Shown here: positions 35,871-46,439 of the stretch, in pieces
How the letters are laid out: every line of letters starts with the position of its first letter
Numbering within the stretch: the stretch's first letter is position 1
Assembly: GCF_001441535.1 (NCBI RefSeq)
Contig: NZ_LMAU01000004.1
Location: forward strand, 248,001 to 312,000
Direction of reading: 5' to 3'
DNA length: 64,000 nucleotides
DNA from: Tsuneonella troitsensis
GTDB lineage: Bacteria > Pseudomonadota > Alphaproteobacteria > Sphingomonadales > Sphingomonadaceae
The notes under the pieces: generated by a model
What the model saw: the letters and a program-made list of their open reading frames with translations, nothing else
Databases searched by the model: none
Told to the model about the DNA's origin: nothing
Made by a program: the position numbers and the translations under genes

Positions 35871-36823
35871 CACAGCAGACCCCTCCGCATCCGCAAGAGC
35901 AGCAGCAGGAAGAACGGCGCGCCCACGAGGCTCAGCGCGATGCCCAGGCGCAGCTCGGTGACTAGCGGCAGCACGCGGCACAGGCTGTCCGCGACCAGCA
36001 CCAGCAGTGCTCCCGCCAGCGCGCTCGGCAACAGGAGTTGAGAGGGGCGGCGATCGGTGAACGGGCGCACGAGATGGGGCACGATCAGTCCGACGAAACC
36101 GACGATACCGGCCACCGCGACCCCGCTCCCCACCGTCAGCCCGACGCCCGCGATGAGCCAGAACTGCAGCCGCCGCGGCTCCATCCCCAGGCTGCGCGCC
36201 GCGGCATCGCCCAGCACCAGCGCATCGAGCCCGCGCGCGGCCATCGCGAGACAGCCGATTCCGGCGAGCGTCAGCGGCGCGGCGAGCAGGACGTCGTTCC
36301 ACGACCGGTCGGTCAAGGCGCCCATCAGCCAGGTGACGATCTCGCTCATCGCGAAGGCGTTGGGCGCCAGGCTGATCGCGAGGCTCGTCAGTGCGCCGGC
36401 CAGGCTGGCGATCATCATGCCCGCGAGCGTGAACAGCGCGATCCCGCCCGTCCGACCCGCGATCGCCGCGAGCAGCGCCATCGCCCCGCCCGCTCCCAGC
36501 AGCGCGAACAACGGCAGCAGGACCGGCGCGGCGGCATAGCCGAACGACAGGCTGGCGACCGCGCCCAGCGCCGCGCCCGGTGCGATGCCGAACAGGCCCG
36601 GGTCGGCGAGAGGATTGCGCAGGTATCCCTGCATCGCCGCCCCGCTTGCGCCCAGTCCGGCGCCGATCACCAGCGCGAGTATCGCCCTCGGTAGCCGCAG
36701 CTCGGCCAGGATCACCGCCACGTTGGGTGTGGCCTCCGGATCGAGCCAGACGCGCCCGGCGAGCAGCGACAGCGGCACCGCGACCAGCAGCAGGACGATC
36801 AGGACGACGACAGGGCGGTTCAC
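35870..36823 (-). CDS. btuC: Vitamin B12 ABC transporter permease
   Basis: The 317-residue FecCD/BtuC permease has about ten hydrophobic segments and the family motifs LPRAILALVIGAGLGASGAAMQG (in part: GASGAAMQGYLRNPLADP), LGMEPRRL and GFVGLIVPHLVR. A GTG start at 36823 is used, one base after the btuF stop. It is the inner-membrane channel that works with BtuF and BtuD. Confidence 0.88.
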   Translation of the reverse strand: MNRPVVVLIVLLLVAVPLSLLAGRVWLDPEATPNVAVILAELRLPRAILALVIGAGLGASGAAMQGYLRNPLADPGLFGIAPGAALGAVASLSFGYAAAPVLLPLFALLGAGGAMALLAAIAGRTGGIALFTLAGMMIASLAGALTSLAISLAPNAFAMSEIVTWLMGALTDRSWNDVLLAAPLTLAGIGCLAMAARGLDALVLGDAAARSLGMEPRRLQFWLIAGVGLTVGSGVAVAGIVGFVGLIVPHLVRPFTDRRPSQLLLPSALAGALLVLVADSLCRVLPLVTELRLGIALSLVGAPFFLLLLLRMRRGLL

Positions 36824-36824
36824 G

Positions 36825-37661
36825 TCACACCCCTCCCGCTTGTGGGAGGCGAGATATCTCGCGCCGCACCTCGGTCAGGCGTTCCATCACCCGCACTATC
36901 GTGGGCCCGCCGCAGTAGAGCAGCGACGGATCGAACGGCTCGGTTCGCATCGCGGAGAGAGCGTCCAGCGCAGGGTGCTTCTGTCCGCGCTCCTGGCCTG
37001 CGACCAGCAACACCTGTGGCGGATCGGCGAGGAGCCTTTCCAGCGACAGGTAATCCGCCTGCCCCATCCCGCGCGCGGCGCTGTGATTGGCGAACCCGGC
37101 GCGGTCCATCAGGTCGCTGACGAGCGCGCCCTCGCCCGGAACGATGCCGTCCGGCTGCCAGAGAATGGCGGCAACCGGCGGACCATCGGGTCGCGCTGCC
37201 GCGACCGCGGCCTCGATCCGCCGAACCAAAGCCTCGCCCCGCTCCGGATGACCGGCAATTGCGGCCAGTCGGCGCACCTGGTCCGTGCTGTCTTCGACCG
37301 TGGCGGCGATGCCGACCGTCTCGACCCGCAGGCCCAGCCGACCCAGCGCGGAGCGGGTGGCGGGGGCCATGAAGCTGGAGCCGACCACAACGTCCGGATC
37401 GAGCGCGAGCACCTCCTCCACCGTCCCGCCGGTCGCGCGGAAGCGGCGGGCGTCGCCCAGCGGCATCGAAGTGGCGGCGGGATCGTGGCTGTAGTGGCTG
37501 ATCGCCAGCACTTGAGCCGGGTCGGCCACTTCGGCGAGAATGGCATCGGTGCAGGGGTTGAGGCTGACGACGGTCGGCAGACCGTCGCCGCCGCCCGTCC
37601 GCTCCGGCGGAGGCGCGGCGCATCCGGCAAGAAGCAGACAGGCGGCAAGCGTTGCCCTCAC
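36825..37661 (-). CDS. btuF: Cobalamin-binding lipoprotein
   Basis: The 278-residue product has a lipobox (LLAGC) and a periplasmic-binding-protein fold of the TroA/BtuF type: VVSLNPCTDAIL at the start of the first lobe, LALDPDVVVGSS, then a helical backbone and the second lobe. A GTG start at 37661 overlaps the btuB stop (GTGA). It hands cobalamin from BtuB to BtuCD. The lipid anchor is less usual than the soluble enterobacterial BtuF but common in other phyla. Confidence 0.85.
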   Translation of the reverse strand: MRATLAACLLLAGCAAPPPERTGGGDGLPTVVSLNPCTDAILAEVADPAQVLAISHYSHDPAATSMPLGDARRFRATGGTVEEVLALDPDVVVGSSFMAPATRSALGRLGLRVETVGIAATVEDSTDQVRRLAAIAGHPERGEALVRRIEAAVAAARPDGPPVAAILWQPDGIVPGEGALVSDLMDRAGFANHSAARGMGQADYLSLERLLADPPQVLLVAGQERGQKHPALDALSAMRTEPFDPSLLYCGGPTIVRVMERLTEVRREISRLPQAGGV

Positions 37662-39508
37662 AGCTTGAGCCGCGCCCCGACGAATGCGGTGCGGCCGCGC
37701 GTGCCGTAACCGGCGACCTCGACATAGTCGGTGTCGAACAGGTTCTCGACGCGGCCGTAAAGCTCCAGCCGCTCGCCCAGCGGCACGCTGGCGCGCAAGT
37801 CGAACAGGGCATGGCCGTCGATCGGCACGCCGTTGGCGGCATCGTCGAAGCTGTCGCCCACCAGCCGCACGTCACCGCCGATGGTCGCGTCCGCCAGCGG
37901 CGTGCGCCAGTCGGCCGATCCGGTCAGCGCATGGCGCGGACGGCGGGCGAGATCGGTCCCTGCGGTCCGGTCGGTCGCCCTGGTGAAGCTGTACGCGACC
38001 TGCGTGCGCAGCGCGGGCGCGGGCGACAGGCCCAACTCGACTTCGAAACCCTCGGCCCGCGCGCGGCCTACGTTGTCGTAAGTCCCAAACGGCCGACCGG
38101 TGCAGATGCCGCCGGAGATGCCGAAGCAAGAGACGAAATCGATGAGGTTGGTCGCATCGCGCCGGAACAACGTGACCGCCGCGTGGGTCGCATCGCTGCG
38201 GGTCCGCCACGCAAGGCCCAAGTCGAAGCTGCGGCTCCGCTCGGGCTGCAGGGCCGGGTTGCCGAAGTCGGACAATAGCTGGAACAGGCTGGGCGCCTTG
38301 AACCCCTCTCCATACGATGCGCGCAGACGGAAGCCGTTGCCCAGCCCATAGCTCGCATCGGCACCCAGGCTGGTCTCCCCGCCGAACCGGGCGTGGCGAT
38401 CGTGCCGCACGCCGGCGTGCGCCGAAATGCCACCGAATTCTATTCCGGCCTGCGCATAGGCGCCCCAGATGTTCGTCTTCTGCGGCGCGTCGAACGCGGT
38501 TTCGAACCGGGTCCATTCGCGCTCACCGCCGAAGTGAACCACGACCGGCCCGATCGGTCGCCACTCCCCGCGCAGATCGGCCCGGCGCGACGATCCGTCG
38601 GTGGCGTAGGTCGGCGCGCTGCCGCCAGTGGCGGGATCGAAACTCTCGCGCTCGGTATCGGCGAACGAATAGGTCGCGCGCAGATACAGCAGAGGACTGT
38701 CGTAGATCGCCCCGGTCGCACCGGTGTACTGCCGCGTGTCCTGTCTCTCGGCGGTGTCGGCAAACGCGAACAGCGGCGGCGGAAACCCGTCGATGTCGAG
38801 TTCGCCCTTGGCATAGCGGCCCGACGCGAACAGCTCGACCCGGTCGGACAGATAGGCGCGCACCTGCCCATTGGCGGACCACTGCTCGAAACCGTCGGGT
38901 TCGGTGCCCGTCGCGGCTGCAGAGAAGCCGTCCGATCGCTGCCAGCCGCCCGACCCGCCGATGAAGAAACGGTCCGATCCCGCGCCGCCGCTGGCGGTCA
39001 GGTACGTGCTGTCGTCGCCGCCGTATTCGGCGCTGGCGTTGAGGCCGCGCGTGGCACGCGTGGTCACCAGCAGGACGCCGCCGATCGCATCGGATCCCCA
39101 GATCGTGGAGTTTGAGCCACGCACAAGATCGAGCTTCTCGACCTCGCCCGCAGCCAGGTTGCCGAAATCGAAGCCGCCGCCCGGCGCCGCCGTATCGGCC
39201 ACGCGCACACCGTCGACCAGGACCAGCAGTTGCTCAGCCGCCGCGCCGCGCACGCGAACGCCGGTGAACGAGCCCGGAGGGCCGTTGCGGGTAATCGTCA
39301 CGCCCGGCGCGCGGCGCAGCACGCGGGCGATGTCGGCGCCCTGCACCTCGTCGATCTCGTCCTCGCCGATGACGGTCACCGACTGGCCGGTGTCGGTCAC
39401 GTTGCCGCGCGCGCCGGTGGCGGTGACGGTGATGCCGGTGTCGTCGTCCTGTGCCGCGAGCGGAGACGCGAGGCAGGCCGAACCCAGAAGAAACAGAAAT
39501 TTACGCAT
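37658..39508 (-). CDS. btuB: TonB-dependent vitamin B12 receptor
   Basis: This 616-residue outer-membrane receptor has a signal peptide (ending SPLAAQ), a TonB-box-like segment (DTGITVTATG), a plug domain (IGEDEIDEVQGADIARVLRRAPG, in part ADIARVLRRAPGV; then VLVDGVRV and GSDAIGGVL), and a 22-strand barrel ending GARLKL. Plug and barrel are complete. The cobalamin riboswitch in its leader supports B12 as ligand. The ATG at 39508 begins on the signal peptide. Confidence 0.92.
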   Translation of the reverse strand: MRKFLFLLGSACLASPLAAQDDDTGITVTATGARGNVTDTGQSVTVIGEDEIDEVQGADIARVLRRAPGVTITRNGPPGSFTGVRVRGAAAEQLLVLVDGVRVADTAAPGGGFDFGNLAAGEVEKLDLVRGSNSTIWGSDAIGGVLLVTTRATRGLNASAEYGGDDSTYLTASGGAGSDRFFIGGSGGWQRSDGFSAAATGTEPDGFEQWSANGQVRAYLSDRVELFASGRYAKGELDIDGFPPPLFAFADTAERQDTRQYTGATGAIYDSPLLYLRATYSFADTERESFDPATGGSAPTYATDGSSRRADLRGEWRPIGPVVVHFGGEREWTRFETAFDAPQKTNIWGAYAQAGIEFGGISAHAGVRHDRHARFGGETSLGADASYGLGNGFRLRASYGEGFKAPSLFQLLSDFGNPALQPERSRSFDLGLAWRTRSDATHAAVTLFRRDATNLIDFVSCFGISGGICTGRPFGTYDNVGRARAEGFEVELGLSPAPALRTQVAYSFTRATDRTAGTDLARRPRHALTGSADWRTPLADATIGGDVRLVGDSFDDAANGVPIDGHALFDLRASVPLGERLELYGRVENLFDTDYVEVAGYGTRGRTAFVGARLKL

Positions 39509-39611
39509 GAATACTCCCACGATGAACGAACACGCCGTTCATGGCGGGAGGAACCCCGGACACGGGGAGCCCTCGCTGCATTCCGGTACACCCCGCCCGG
39601 CTGCGGAACGA

Positions 39612-39800
39612 CCGTCACAGGCAGGTCTCCTGGCTCCCGGATCGACGCTTTCCCGCCGCCTTCCCATCCCCGGCATGGCCGGGGACAGTGGCATGTGGCG
39701 GGATCGCTCCCCGGTCACAGTTGCGGGGGCAGCGCGGGTATCTCACCCGCTTCCCTCTTCGGCTCCCTTGCGGGAACAACCCATGACGTGGCCGCCGCGA
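39612..39800 (-). promoter_or_regulatory. Cobalamin riboswitch
   Basis: On the minus strand the conserved core GGGAAGCGGGTGAGATACCC is followed by the B12 box GCTGCCCCCGCAACTGTGA. Further down comes the 3' element GCCAGGAGACCTGCC, about 105 bases before btuB. These are the diagnostic blocks of the AdoCbl riboswitch. High B12 is expected to shut off btuBFCD. Boundaries are approximate. Confidence 0.95.
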
Positions 39801-39960
39801 TAGGCCGATCCGCGCCGATTGCCAAGGTAACCTGTTCGAAAGCAGTCCGCTTAACCGCCCATTGCGGCCTGTTCCGACAAGGGACACCGGTGGCAATGCG
39901 GCTTCAGGTAACCAGCCGCTGCGCCTACGACGACGCTCTTTCATTCCCGCAAGGATCGCC

Positions 39961-41100
39961 TTGAACCCGACAGCAACTCCCGCACGCCAAATGCCGCGCC
40001 GGCTGCACAGGCGCGGCTGGCGCTCGGCGTTCGCCGGCGGGCCGCATCGCGGGCGGCGGATTCTGGCGCTGGCCGCTGCGATCGCGGTCCCGGCGATGGC
40101 CGCACCGGGCGACTGGCACGGGTTCGCCTTGCTGGAGCCGACGGATACCGTCAGCGCGCCGATGCCGTTCGAAACTCCCGGCGAAAGCTTTCCCGGCTCG
40201 GCGTTCTTCTATCTCGAAGACGTGCCGGTCCTGAAGGATGTGGGCGACACCGGCGTGCCTCCGCCGATCGACACCGGCGCACAGTCCGATGCCGGGCCGA
40301 TTAGGCAAGCGCAGGCAGGGTCTGCTGCCCGCGCGTTCCTCGCGTCGGGCAGCGGTATCGACAAGGCGCGCGCGCTGCAGTGCATGACGCTGGCGCTCTA
40401 TTACGAAGCCGCCAACGAGCCGACCGAGGGCCAGCGCGCGGTCGCGCAGGTGATCCTGAATCGCGTGGCCCACCCCAGCTATCCCAACAGCGTGTGCGGG
40501 GTCGTATTCCAGGGCAGCGAGCGCAGGACCGGGTGCCAGTTCAGCTTCACCTGCGACGGCAGCCTTGCCCGCAAGCCCGCCCGTGCCACCTGGGACCGGG
40601 CGCGCGGGGTCGCCGCCGCCGCTCTCGCGGGGTACGTGTACGAGCCGATCGGTTTCGCCACGCATTACCATGCGACCTACGTCCTGCCTTACTGGGCGTC
40701 GAGCCTGACGAACCTGGGCACCATCGGGCTCCACACGTTCTACAAGTGGCGCGGAGCGGCGGGTCGCTCGGATGCGTTCGCCGCGCGCTATGCCGGGCGC
40801 GAGCCGGTCGCGGCGCCCCACCCGCGCAGCTATAGCGATCCTGCGGGTTCGGCACCCGACCCGGTGGTGCTGGCGCAGGCCTACGAAGCAGCGCGGATGA
40901 AGGCGGCATCGACCGCGGCAGCCTTTGCACCACCGCCGCCGCCGGTCTATTCGGCGCCGGTGGCCGCACGCGGCGGCGAACGGCTTTACGCCGCGGGCAA
41001 TCTGCCGCAATCGAGCGGGGTCAAGGCCGAATACGCCAATTCCGGGCGCTGGATCGCGAGTCCCGCAATCGCCAAGACGGCAGACGTAAATACGCAATAA
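39961..41100 (+). CDS. SleB/CwlJ-type cell-wall hydrolase
   Basis: The 379-residue product has a basic N-terminus and membrane segment (ILALAAAIAVPAMA), a linker, and a hydrolase domain from about residue 135. The domain has ALYYEAANEPTEGQRAVAQVILNR (in part: YYEAANEPTEGQ, with the expected catalytic Glu), HPSYPNSVCGVVFQG and the FSFTCDG motif. A Pro/Ala-rich tail follows. The TTG at 39961 has an AAGGA site five bases upstream; an ATG at 39991 has none, so the start is uncertain. The enzyme probably cuts peptidoglycan in the envelope. It is divergent from the B12 operon. Confidence 0.88.
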   Translation: MNPTATPARQMPRRLHRRGWRSAFAGGPHRGRRILALAAAIAVPAMAAPGDWHGFALLEPTDTVSAPMPFETPGESFPGSAFFYLEDVPVLKDVGDTGVPPPIDTGAQSDAGPIRQAQAGSAARAFLASGSGIDKARALQCMTLALYYEAANEPTEGQRAVAQVILNRVAHPSYPNSVCGVVFQGSERRTGCQFSFTCDGSLARKPARATWDRARGVAAAALAGYVYEPIGFATHYHATYVLPYWASSLTNLGTIGLHTFYKWRGAAGRSDAFAARYAGREPVAAPHPRSYSDPAGSAPDPVVLAQAYEAARMKAASTAAAFAPPPPPVYSAPVAARGGERLYAAGNLPQSSGVKAEYANSGRWIASPAIAKTADVNTQ

Positions 41101-41125
41101 CCTTGCAGGTTACTGCCCGCGTAAC
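41098..41125. repeat. Overlapping inverted repeats after the cell-wall hydrolase
   Basis: TAACCT-TGC-AGGTTA, which includes the stop codon, overlaps GTTAC-TGCCCGC-GTAAC. TAACCTTG is also directly repeated. The two hairpins cannot form at once. No T-run follows. Confidence 0.45.
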
Positions 41126-41203
41126 CTTGTCGGCCAACCCCGGCTTAGGTGGTTGGCGCTATCAACCTCATTCCCGGATCGCAGCAGGAACGACAATCCT
41201 CCC

Positions 41204-41542
41204 ATGAGCTTACGCTTCGCCCCCGCCCGCACGCCCGCCCGCTCGCCCATCGCCCGGGCGTTGGCCCGCCGAACGGTGGCCCCGGCCGCGAACGACAATG
41301 CGGACCCGGGCATCGGCGATGACCCGATACTCGTGGCGGCGCTGCGACATTTCGCGATGCACGGCCTCGGGGCCGCAACTATCGCTGCGCGCAATGCAGG
41401 CGAGGCGGGCGATCTCGGCAACACGGTCGATCGCGATCACTGGCAGGCCGTGTCCAGCGCGCTCGGCAATCGGTCACCCTTGTGCGCGCACCGACGGCTG
41501 CGGAATTTTTCCAAGGTAAGCAGCACGTTAACCGAACGGTGA
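41204..41542 (+). CDS. Small hypothetical protein
   Basis: The 112-residue ORF begins ATG at 41204. Residues 40-75 (DPILVAALRHFAMHGLGAATIAARNAGEAG, in part LRHFAMHGLGAA) look like a small family seen in sphingomonads (by recollection, not by search). After about residue 88 the sequence becomes basic and does not look like a conserved continuation, so a frameshift near the 3' end is possible. It ends 27 bases before the GGDEF-EAL gene. The function is unknown. Confidence 0.5.
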   Translation: MSLRFAPARTPARSPIARALARRTVAPAANDNADPGIGDDPILVAALRHFAMHGLGAATIAARNAGEAGDLGNTVDRDHWQAVSSALGNRSPLCAHRRLRNFSKVSSTLTER

Positions 41543-41569
41543 GGGTCCGGCGCTACTAGGCTGTCCGGT

Positions 41570-43525
41570 ATGTTCGGGGTCGTCGCTCTCAACCGGTTCA
41601 ACCGGCGCAAAAAGGTGTCGGGCAAACTGAGTCCGGAGGTGCATCGCAAGCTGCTCCAGACGCTTTACGCACAGCCGGTCAGCCTCGTGTTCGCCATCCT
41701 CATGATCACCGTCACATCGGTCGCGGCGGCGATCGCGAGCGGCTCCTCCGCCCTGATGGGTGGGTGCATCGTGCTGGGCTTGATCGGCCTCGCGCGCATC
41801 GTGGCCATCGTCACCATGTCGCGCGTCGCCGAAACCAAGAGCGTTCGAACGCTCGAGATTTTCTACACCGTGGGGGCGTTCGGTCACTCCGCCGGATTGG
41901 GCATATTCGCCGCATCGACGTTCTACCTCGACCTCGATACCACGGTTCAGGGGATCATGCTGGCGAGCGGGATCGGCCATGCCATCGCGGTTGGCGCCCG
42001 CGACGCCGGGCGACCCGCACTGGCGCTTAGCCAACCCGCGCTGGTCGGCATCCCGATCTTCGCGGCGCTGCTGGAAACCGGCTCGCCCACGTACATCGCA
42101 TTCGCGATCTCGATGATCCTGGCCGGTCCGGCGATGGGCGCGATCATCCATACGCTGTACCGTTCGCTGCACGATTCCATCGAGTCCGCCGAAACGAGCG
42201 CCCAGTTGGCGGGGCGCATGCAGGTGCTCGCCCGGACCGACGTGGTCACCGGGCTCGCCAACCGGGCCGGTCTCAACCATGCCCTGAGCCAGACCGTGTC
42301 GGAACTACCGGACGGCACCAGCCTGGCGTTGTTCTGGCTCGATCTCGACCGGTTCAAGGAAGTCAACGACGTGCTGGGTCATACCGTGGGCGACCGTGTG
42401 CTGGCCGAAGTCGCCAAGCGCCTCTCCGCCGAAGCGCCTTGCGGTGCAACCGTAGCCCGCTTCGGGGGAGACGAGTTTATCGTCATTTGTCCGGTGGAGA
42501 GTCGTCGGGCGTGCGAGCGGCTGGCCGGGCGCCTGCTCGACAACGTCACGCGGCCGCTGCGGATCGACGCAGAGCGGCTCGAGGTGCCGGCGTCCATGGG
42601 CATCGCTATAATGCCCGAGGACGGCCAGGATGCCGATTCCCTGATGCAGTGCGCCGACCTTGCCCTTTATCACGCAAAGGTCGGCGGCAAGAACCACAGC
42701 CGGTTCTACGACCATTCGATGAGCCGCAACCTGCTCCGCCGCAAGGAGATCGAGGCGGAGCTGCGCGCCGCGCTGCAGCGCGAGGAACTGTCGATCTTTT
42801 TCCAGCCGATCGTCGATCTCGAGAGCGGAAGGATCCGTGCGTTCGAGGCGTTGGTGCGCTGGTTCCACCCCGAAAAGGGCGAGCTGAAGCCCGACGAATT
42901 CATTCCAGTCGCCGAGGAAACCGGCGTAATCGTCACGCTCGGCAACTGGATAACCGCACAGGCGGCGCGCACTGCTGTCCACTGGCCCGACGACGTCAAC
43001 CTGGCGGTCAACCTGTCGCCGTTGCAGATCAAGGCGCCCGGCGCCGCGCTCGGCATCCTGTCCGCCTTGCGCGAGGCGGGGCTCGATCCCTCACGGCTGG
43101 AGCTGGAGGTGACCGAGAGCCTGTTCCTCGAGGACGAGGCGACCACCGGCAACTTCATCCGCGAGCTTTCTGCCGCCGGGGTCAATTTCGCGCTCGACGA
43201 TTTCGGGACCGGTTACTCCTCGCTCGGCTACATCGATCGCTTTCCTTTCCGCAAGATCAAGGTGGACCGCAGTTTCGTGTCGGGGCCGAGCGTGGGCCGC
43301 AAGAGCGATGCGATCATCCGCGCGGTCGCCGAACTCGGCGCTCAGCTCGACATGGAGATCGTCGCCGAAGGGCTCGAAACGCCGGAGCAAGTGGCGGCGG
43401 TGCGCGCTGCCGGATGCACACTGGGCCAGGGATATCACTTCAGCCGCGCGGTGCCCGACTACCTGGCCGCCATGCTGCTCGCCCAGGAGCGCCACGGCGG
43501 GGAGCTGTTGCGAGCAACCGGCTAA
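41570..43525 (+). CDS. GGDEF-EAL cyclic-di-GMP turnover protein
   Basis: The 651-residue membrane protein has about five hydrophobic segments in the first 200 residues. A GGDEF domain with an intact active site (GGDEF, 299-303) follows, and then an EAL domain with EAL (426-428), NLSPLQ, ESLFLEDE and DDFGTGYSSLGY. Both domains keep key residues, so it could both make and break c-di-GMP. No separate sensor domain is seen; the membrane part may sense a signal. Confidence 0.94.
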   Translation: MFGVVALNRFNRRKKVSGKLSPEVHRKLLQTLYAQPVSLVFAILMITVTSVAAAIASGSSALMGGCIVLGLIGLARIVAIVTMSRVAETKSVRTLEIFYTVGAFGHSAGLGIFAASTFYLDLDTTVQGIMLASGIGHAIAVGARDAGRPALALSQPALVGIPIFAALLETGSPTYIAFAISMILAGPAMGAIIHTLYRSLHDSIESAETSAQLAGRMQVLARTDVVTGLANRAGLNHALSQTVSELPDGTSLALFWLDLDRFKEVNDVLGHTVGDRVLAEVAKRLSAEAPCGATVARFGGDEFIVICPVESRRACERLAGRLLDNVTRPLRIDAERLEVPASMGIAIMPEDGQDADSLMQCADLALYHAKVGGKNHSRFYDHSMSRNLLRRKEIEAELRAALQREELSIFFQPIVDLESGRIRAFEALVRWFHPEKGELKPDEFIPVAEETGVIVTLGNWITAQAARTAVHWPDDVNLAVNLSPLQIKAPGAALGILSALREAGLDPSRLELEVTESLFLEDEATTGNFIRELSAAGVNFALDDFGTGYSSLGYIDRFPFRKIKVDRSFVSGPSVGRKSDAIIRAVAELGAQLDMEIVAEGLETPEQVAAVRAAGCTLGQGYHFSRAVPDYLAAMLLAQERHGGELLRATG

Positions 43526-43610
43526 GCAGCCGCGACGCACAGGCTTGCCCGCCCGTAAACCCAATCGCTTCGCCTGTCCTTAACCGTCCATCCCGCACCC
43601 TGTGCGTGCA

Positions 43611-43769
43611 ATGGTCTGGAAACTCATCTTCCTCACGGGCGTATTCGTGGTTGGCCTGGTAGCGTTCGGATATCGCCCGGACGACTTCCGCCGCGCCGCC
43701 CAATCGGTGTCGCAAGCGAGCGCCGATTCATTTTCTCCTCGCGAGCGGGGTGGCGACTGGGGTTCCTGA
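43611..43769 (+). CDS. Small membrane-anchored hypothetical protein
   Basis: The 52-residue ORF begins MVWKLIFLTG, continues as one hydrophobic helix (IFLTGVFVVGLVAFGY), then a polar tail rich in Ser and Arg ending DWGS. No strong ribosome site is seen. It fills the gap between the GGDEF-EAL gene and mdh. It is supported only by composition and position. Confidence 0.45.
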   Translation: MVWKLIFLTGVFVVGLVAFGYRPDDFRRAAQSVSQASADSFSPRERGGDWGS

Positions 43770-43855
43770 AGCGCTTCTTGCTACTGCGAACCACTTGCAA
43801 AGATAGTTCTTTCGCCCCGCCTTTCGCGGTTGCATTCGCATCCCCGCGCGCCTAG

Positions 43856-44911
<1,056 letters not shown>

Positions 44912-44912
44912 G

Positions 44913-45398
44913 ATGGCCCTCTTTCTTGCAGCCGCAGTTGGGACAAGCTCGGTCACGGCTTCGGAGCATGCCAACGGTGATCGAGTTTCCGAGACTGCGA
45001 AAGCAGGGCTTATGTGCATGGTGAGCGCCAACGAATCTGGCGCCGACCAATCCCCCTTCAGCGACGAGTCAGTTTGGGAGCTGGTTGGAAAGGGTAGCTA
45101 TTCTCATCGCAAACTACCGCTGACCATCAAATTCAAGGCCGACAGAGACGGCATCAGCCGTAGCTGCGTCGTTCTATCCATCTTAGAATCTGCTAGCGAC
45201 GCCAAATTACTCCGCGCAGAGCTTGAAGCAGCTCTTAAATCAAAGCCCGAGAAATTCTCCGCACAATCGGGCATGGGGTGGTTCGTAAATACGAAGGAAG
45301 GCCAGCGAGGCCTAGTCCTTCGAACTTACAAAAAAGATGGCCAAACGAATGCGGAACTGATGGGTGCGATTTTTCACACGATCCGTCGCAATAATTGA
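44913..45398 (+). CDS. Hypothetical secreted protein inserted in the TCA cluster
   Basis: The 161-residue ORF starts one base after the mdh stop. The N-terminus (MALFLAAAVGTSSVTA) looks like a signal peptide; the rest (for example WELVGKGSYSHRKLPLT, MGWFVNTKEGQRG) matches no family known to me. Its base composition is visibly more AT-rich than the genes on both sides, as is the 74-base gap that follows, which suggests recent acquisition. The function is unknown. Confidence 0.6.
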   Translation: MALFLAAAVGTSSVTASEHANGDRVSETAKAGLMCMVSANESGADQSPFSDESVWELVGKGSYSHRKLPLTIKFKADRDGISRSCVVLSILESASDAKLLRAELEAALKSKPEKFSAQSGMGWFVNTKEGQRGLVLRTYKKDGQTNAELMGAIFHTIRRNN

Positions 45399-45472
45399 AT
45401 AGATCAGCGAGAGTTGAAGACTAATATTCGCCAAACTTCAGCTTTTCTCAAGTTCTTGATTAGGAATTTTAA

Positions 45473-46363
45473 ATGTCGATTCTTGTAGACAAGAACACCA
45501 AGGTCATCACCCAGGGGATGACCGGTGAAACCGGCACCTTCCACACGGAGCAGGCGCTAGCGTACGGCACGCAGATGGTCGGCGGCGTGACGCCCGGCAA
45601 GGGCGGCACCACGCACATCGGCCTGCCGGTGTACGACACCGTCGCCGAGGCCAAGGCCGCCACCGGCGCCACCGCGAGCTGCATCTATGTACCGCCGCCG
45701 TTCGCCGCGGATTCGATCCTCGAAGCGATCGATGCCGAGGTCGAGCTGATCGTCTGCATCACGGAGGGCATTCCGGTGCTCGACATGGTGCGCGTCAAGC
45801 GCGCGCTGACCGGTTCGAAGAGCCGTCTGATCGGCCCGAACTGCCCCGGCGTCCTGACCCCCGGCGAATGCAAGATCGGCATCATGCCCGGCTCCATTTT
45901 CAGCAAGGGCACCGTCGGCGTCGTCAGCCGCTCGGGCACGCTGACCTATGAAGCCGTCCACCAGACCACCATGGTGGGCCTGGGACAGACCACCGCGGTC
46001 GGCATCGGCGGCGATCCGGTCAACGGCACCAACTTCATCGACGTGCTCGAACTGTTCCTCAAGGACGACGCTACCAAGTCGATCATCATGATCGGCGAGA
46101 TCGGCGGCAGCGCCGAGGAAGAGGCCGCCGAGTTCATCGCCCACCAGGCGAAGAAGGGCGTTCGCAAGCCAATGGTCGGCTTCATCGCCGGACGCACCGC
46201 CCCGCCCGGACGGCGGATGGGCCACGCGGGCGCCATCGTCTCGGGCGGACAGGGCGGCGCCGAGGACAAGATCGCGGCCATGGAGGCAGCGGGCATCCGC
46301 GTGTCGCCGTCGCCGTCCGAACTGGGCACCACGCTCGACGCACTGCTGAAGGAACTCGCCTGA
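45473..46363 (+). CDS. sucD: Succinyl-CoA synthetase alpha subunit
   Basis: SucD binds CoA and carries the phospho-histidine of the enzyme that turns succinyl-CoA into succinate with nucleotide phosphorylation. The 296-residue protein has [29 protein letters not shown] and the active-site His in [13 protein letters not shown]. Length is normal. The beta subunit gene sucC is not adjacent. An AGGA site precedes the ATG. Confidence 0.97.
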   Translation: MSILVDKNTKVITQGMTGETGTFHTEQALAYGTQMVGGVTPGKGGTTHIGLPVYDTVAEAKAATGATASCIYVPPPFAADSILEAIDAEVELIVCITEGIPVLDMVRVKRALTGSKSRLIGPNCPGVLTPGECKIGIMPGSIFSKGTVGVVSRSGTLTYEAVHQTTMVGLGQTTAVGIGGDPVNGTNFIDVLELFLKDDATKSIIMIGEIGGSAEEEAAEFIAHQAKKGVRKPMVGFIAGRTAPPGRRMGHAGAIVSGGQGGAEDKIAAMEAAGIRVSPSPSELGTTLDALLKELA

Positions 46364-46371
46364 CCTGACTT

Positions 46372-46400
46372 GCGGCGCGTCTCCTCCCCGGGAGCGCCGC
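46372..46400 (+). other. Hairpin between sucD and sucA
   Basis: GCGGCG pairs with CGCCGC and CTCC with GGAG, forming a stable stem just after the sucD stop. No T-run follows, so it is more likely an mRNA-stability or processing element than a full terminator. Confidence 0.4.
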
Positions 46401-46439
46401 GCAGGTTCGGGCGTTCCCCTTTCATGGGTAGGCCAGACG

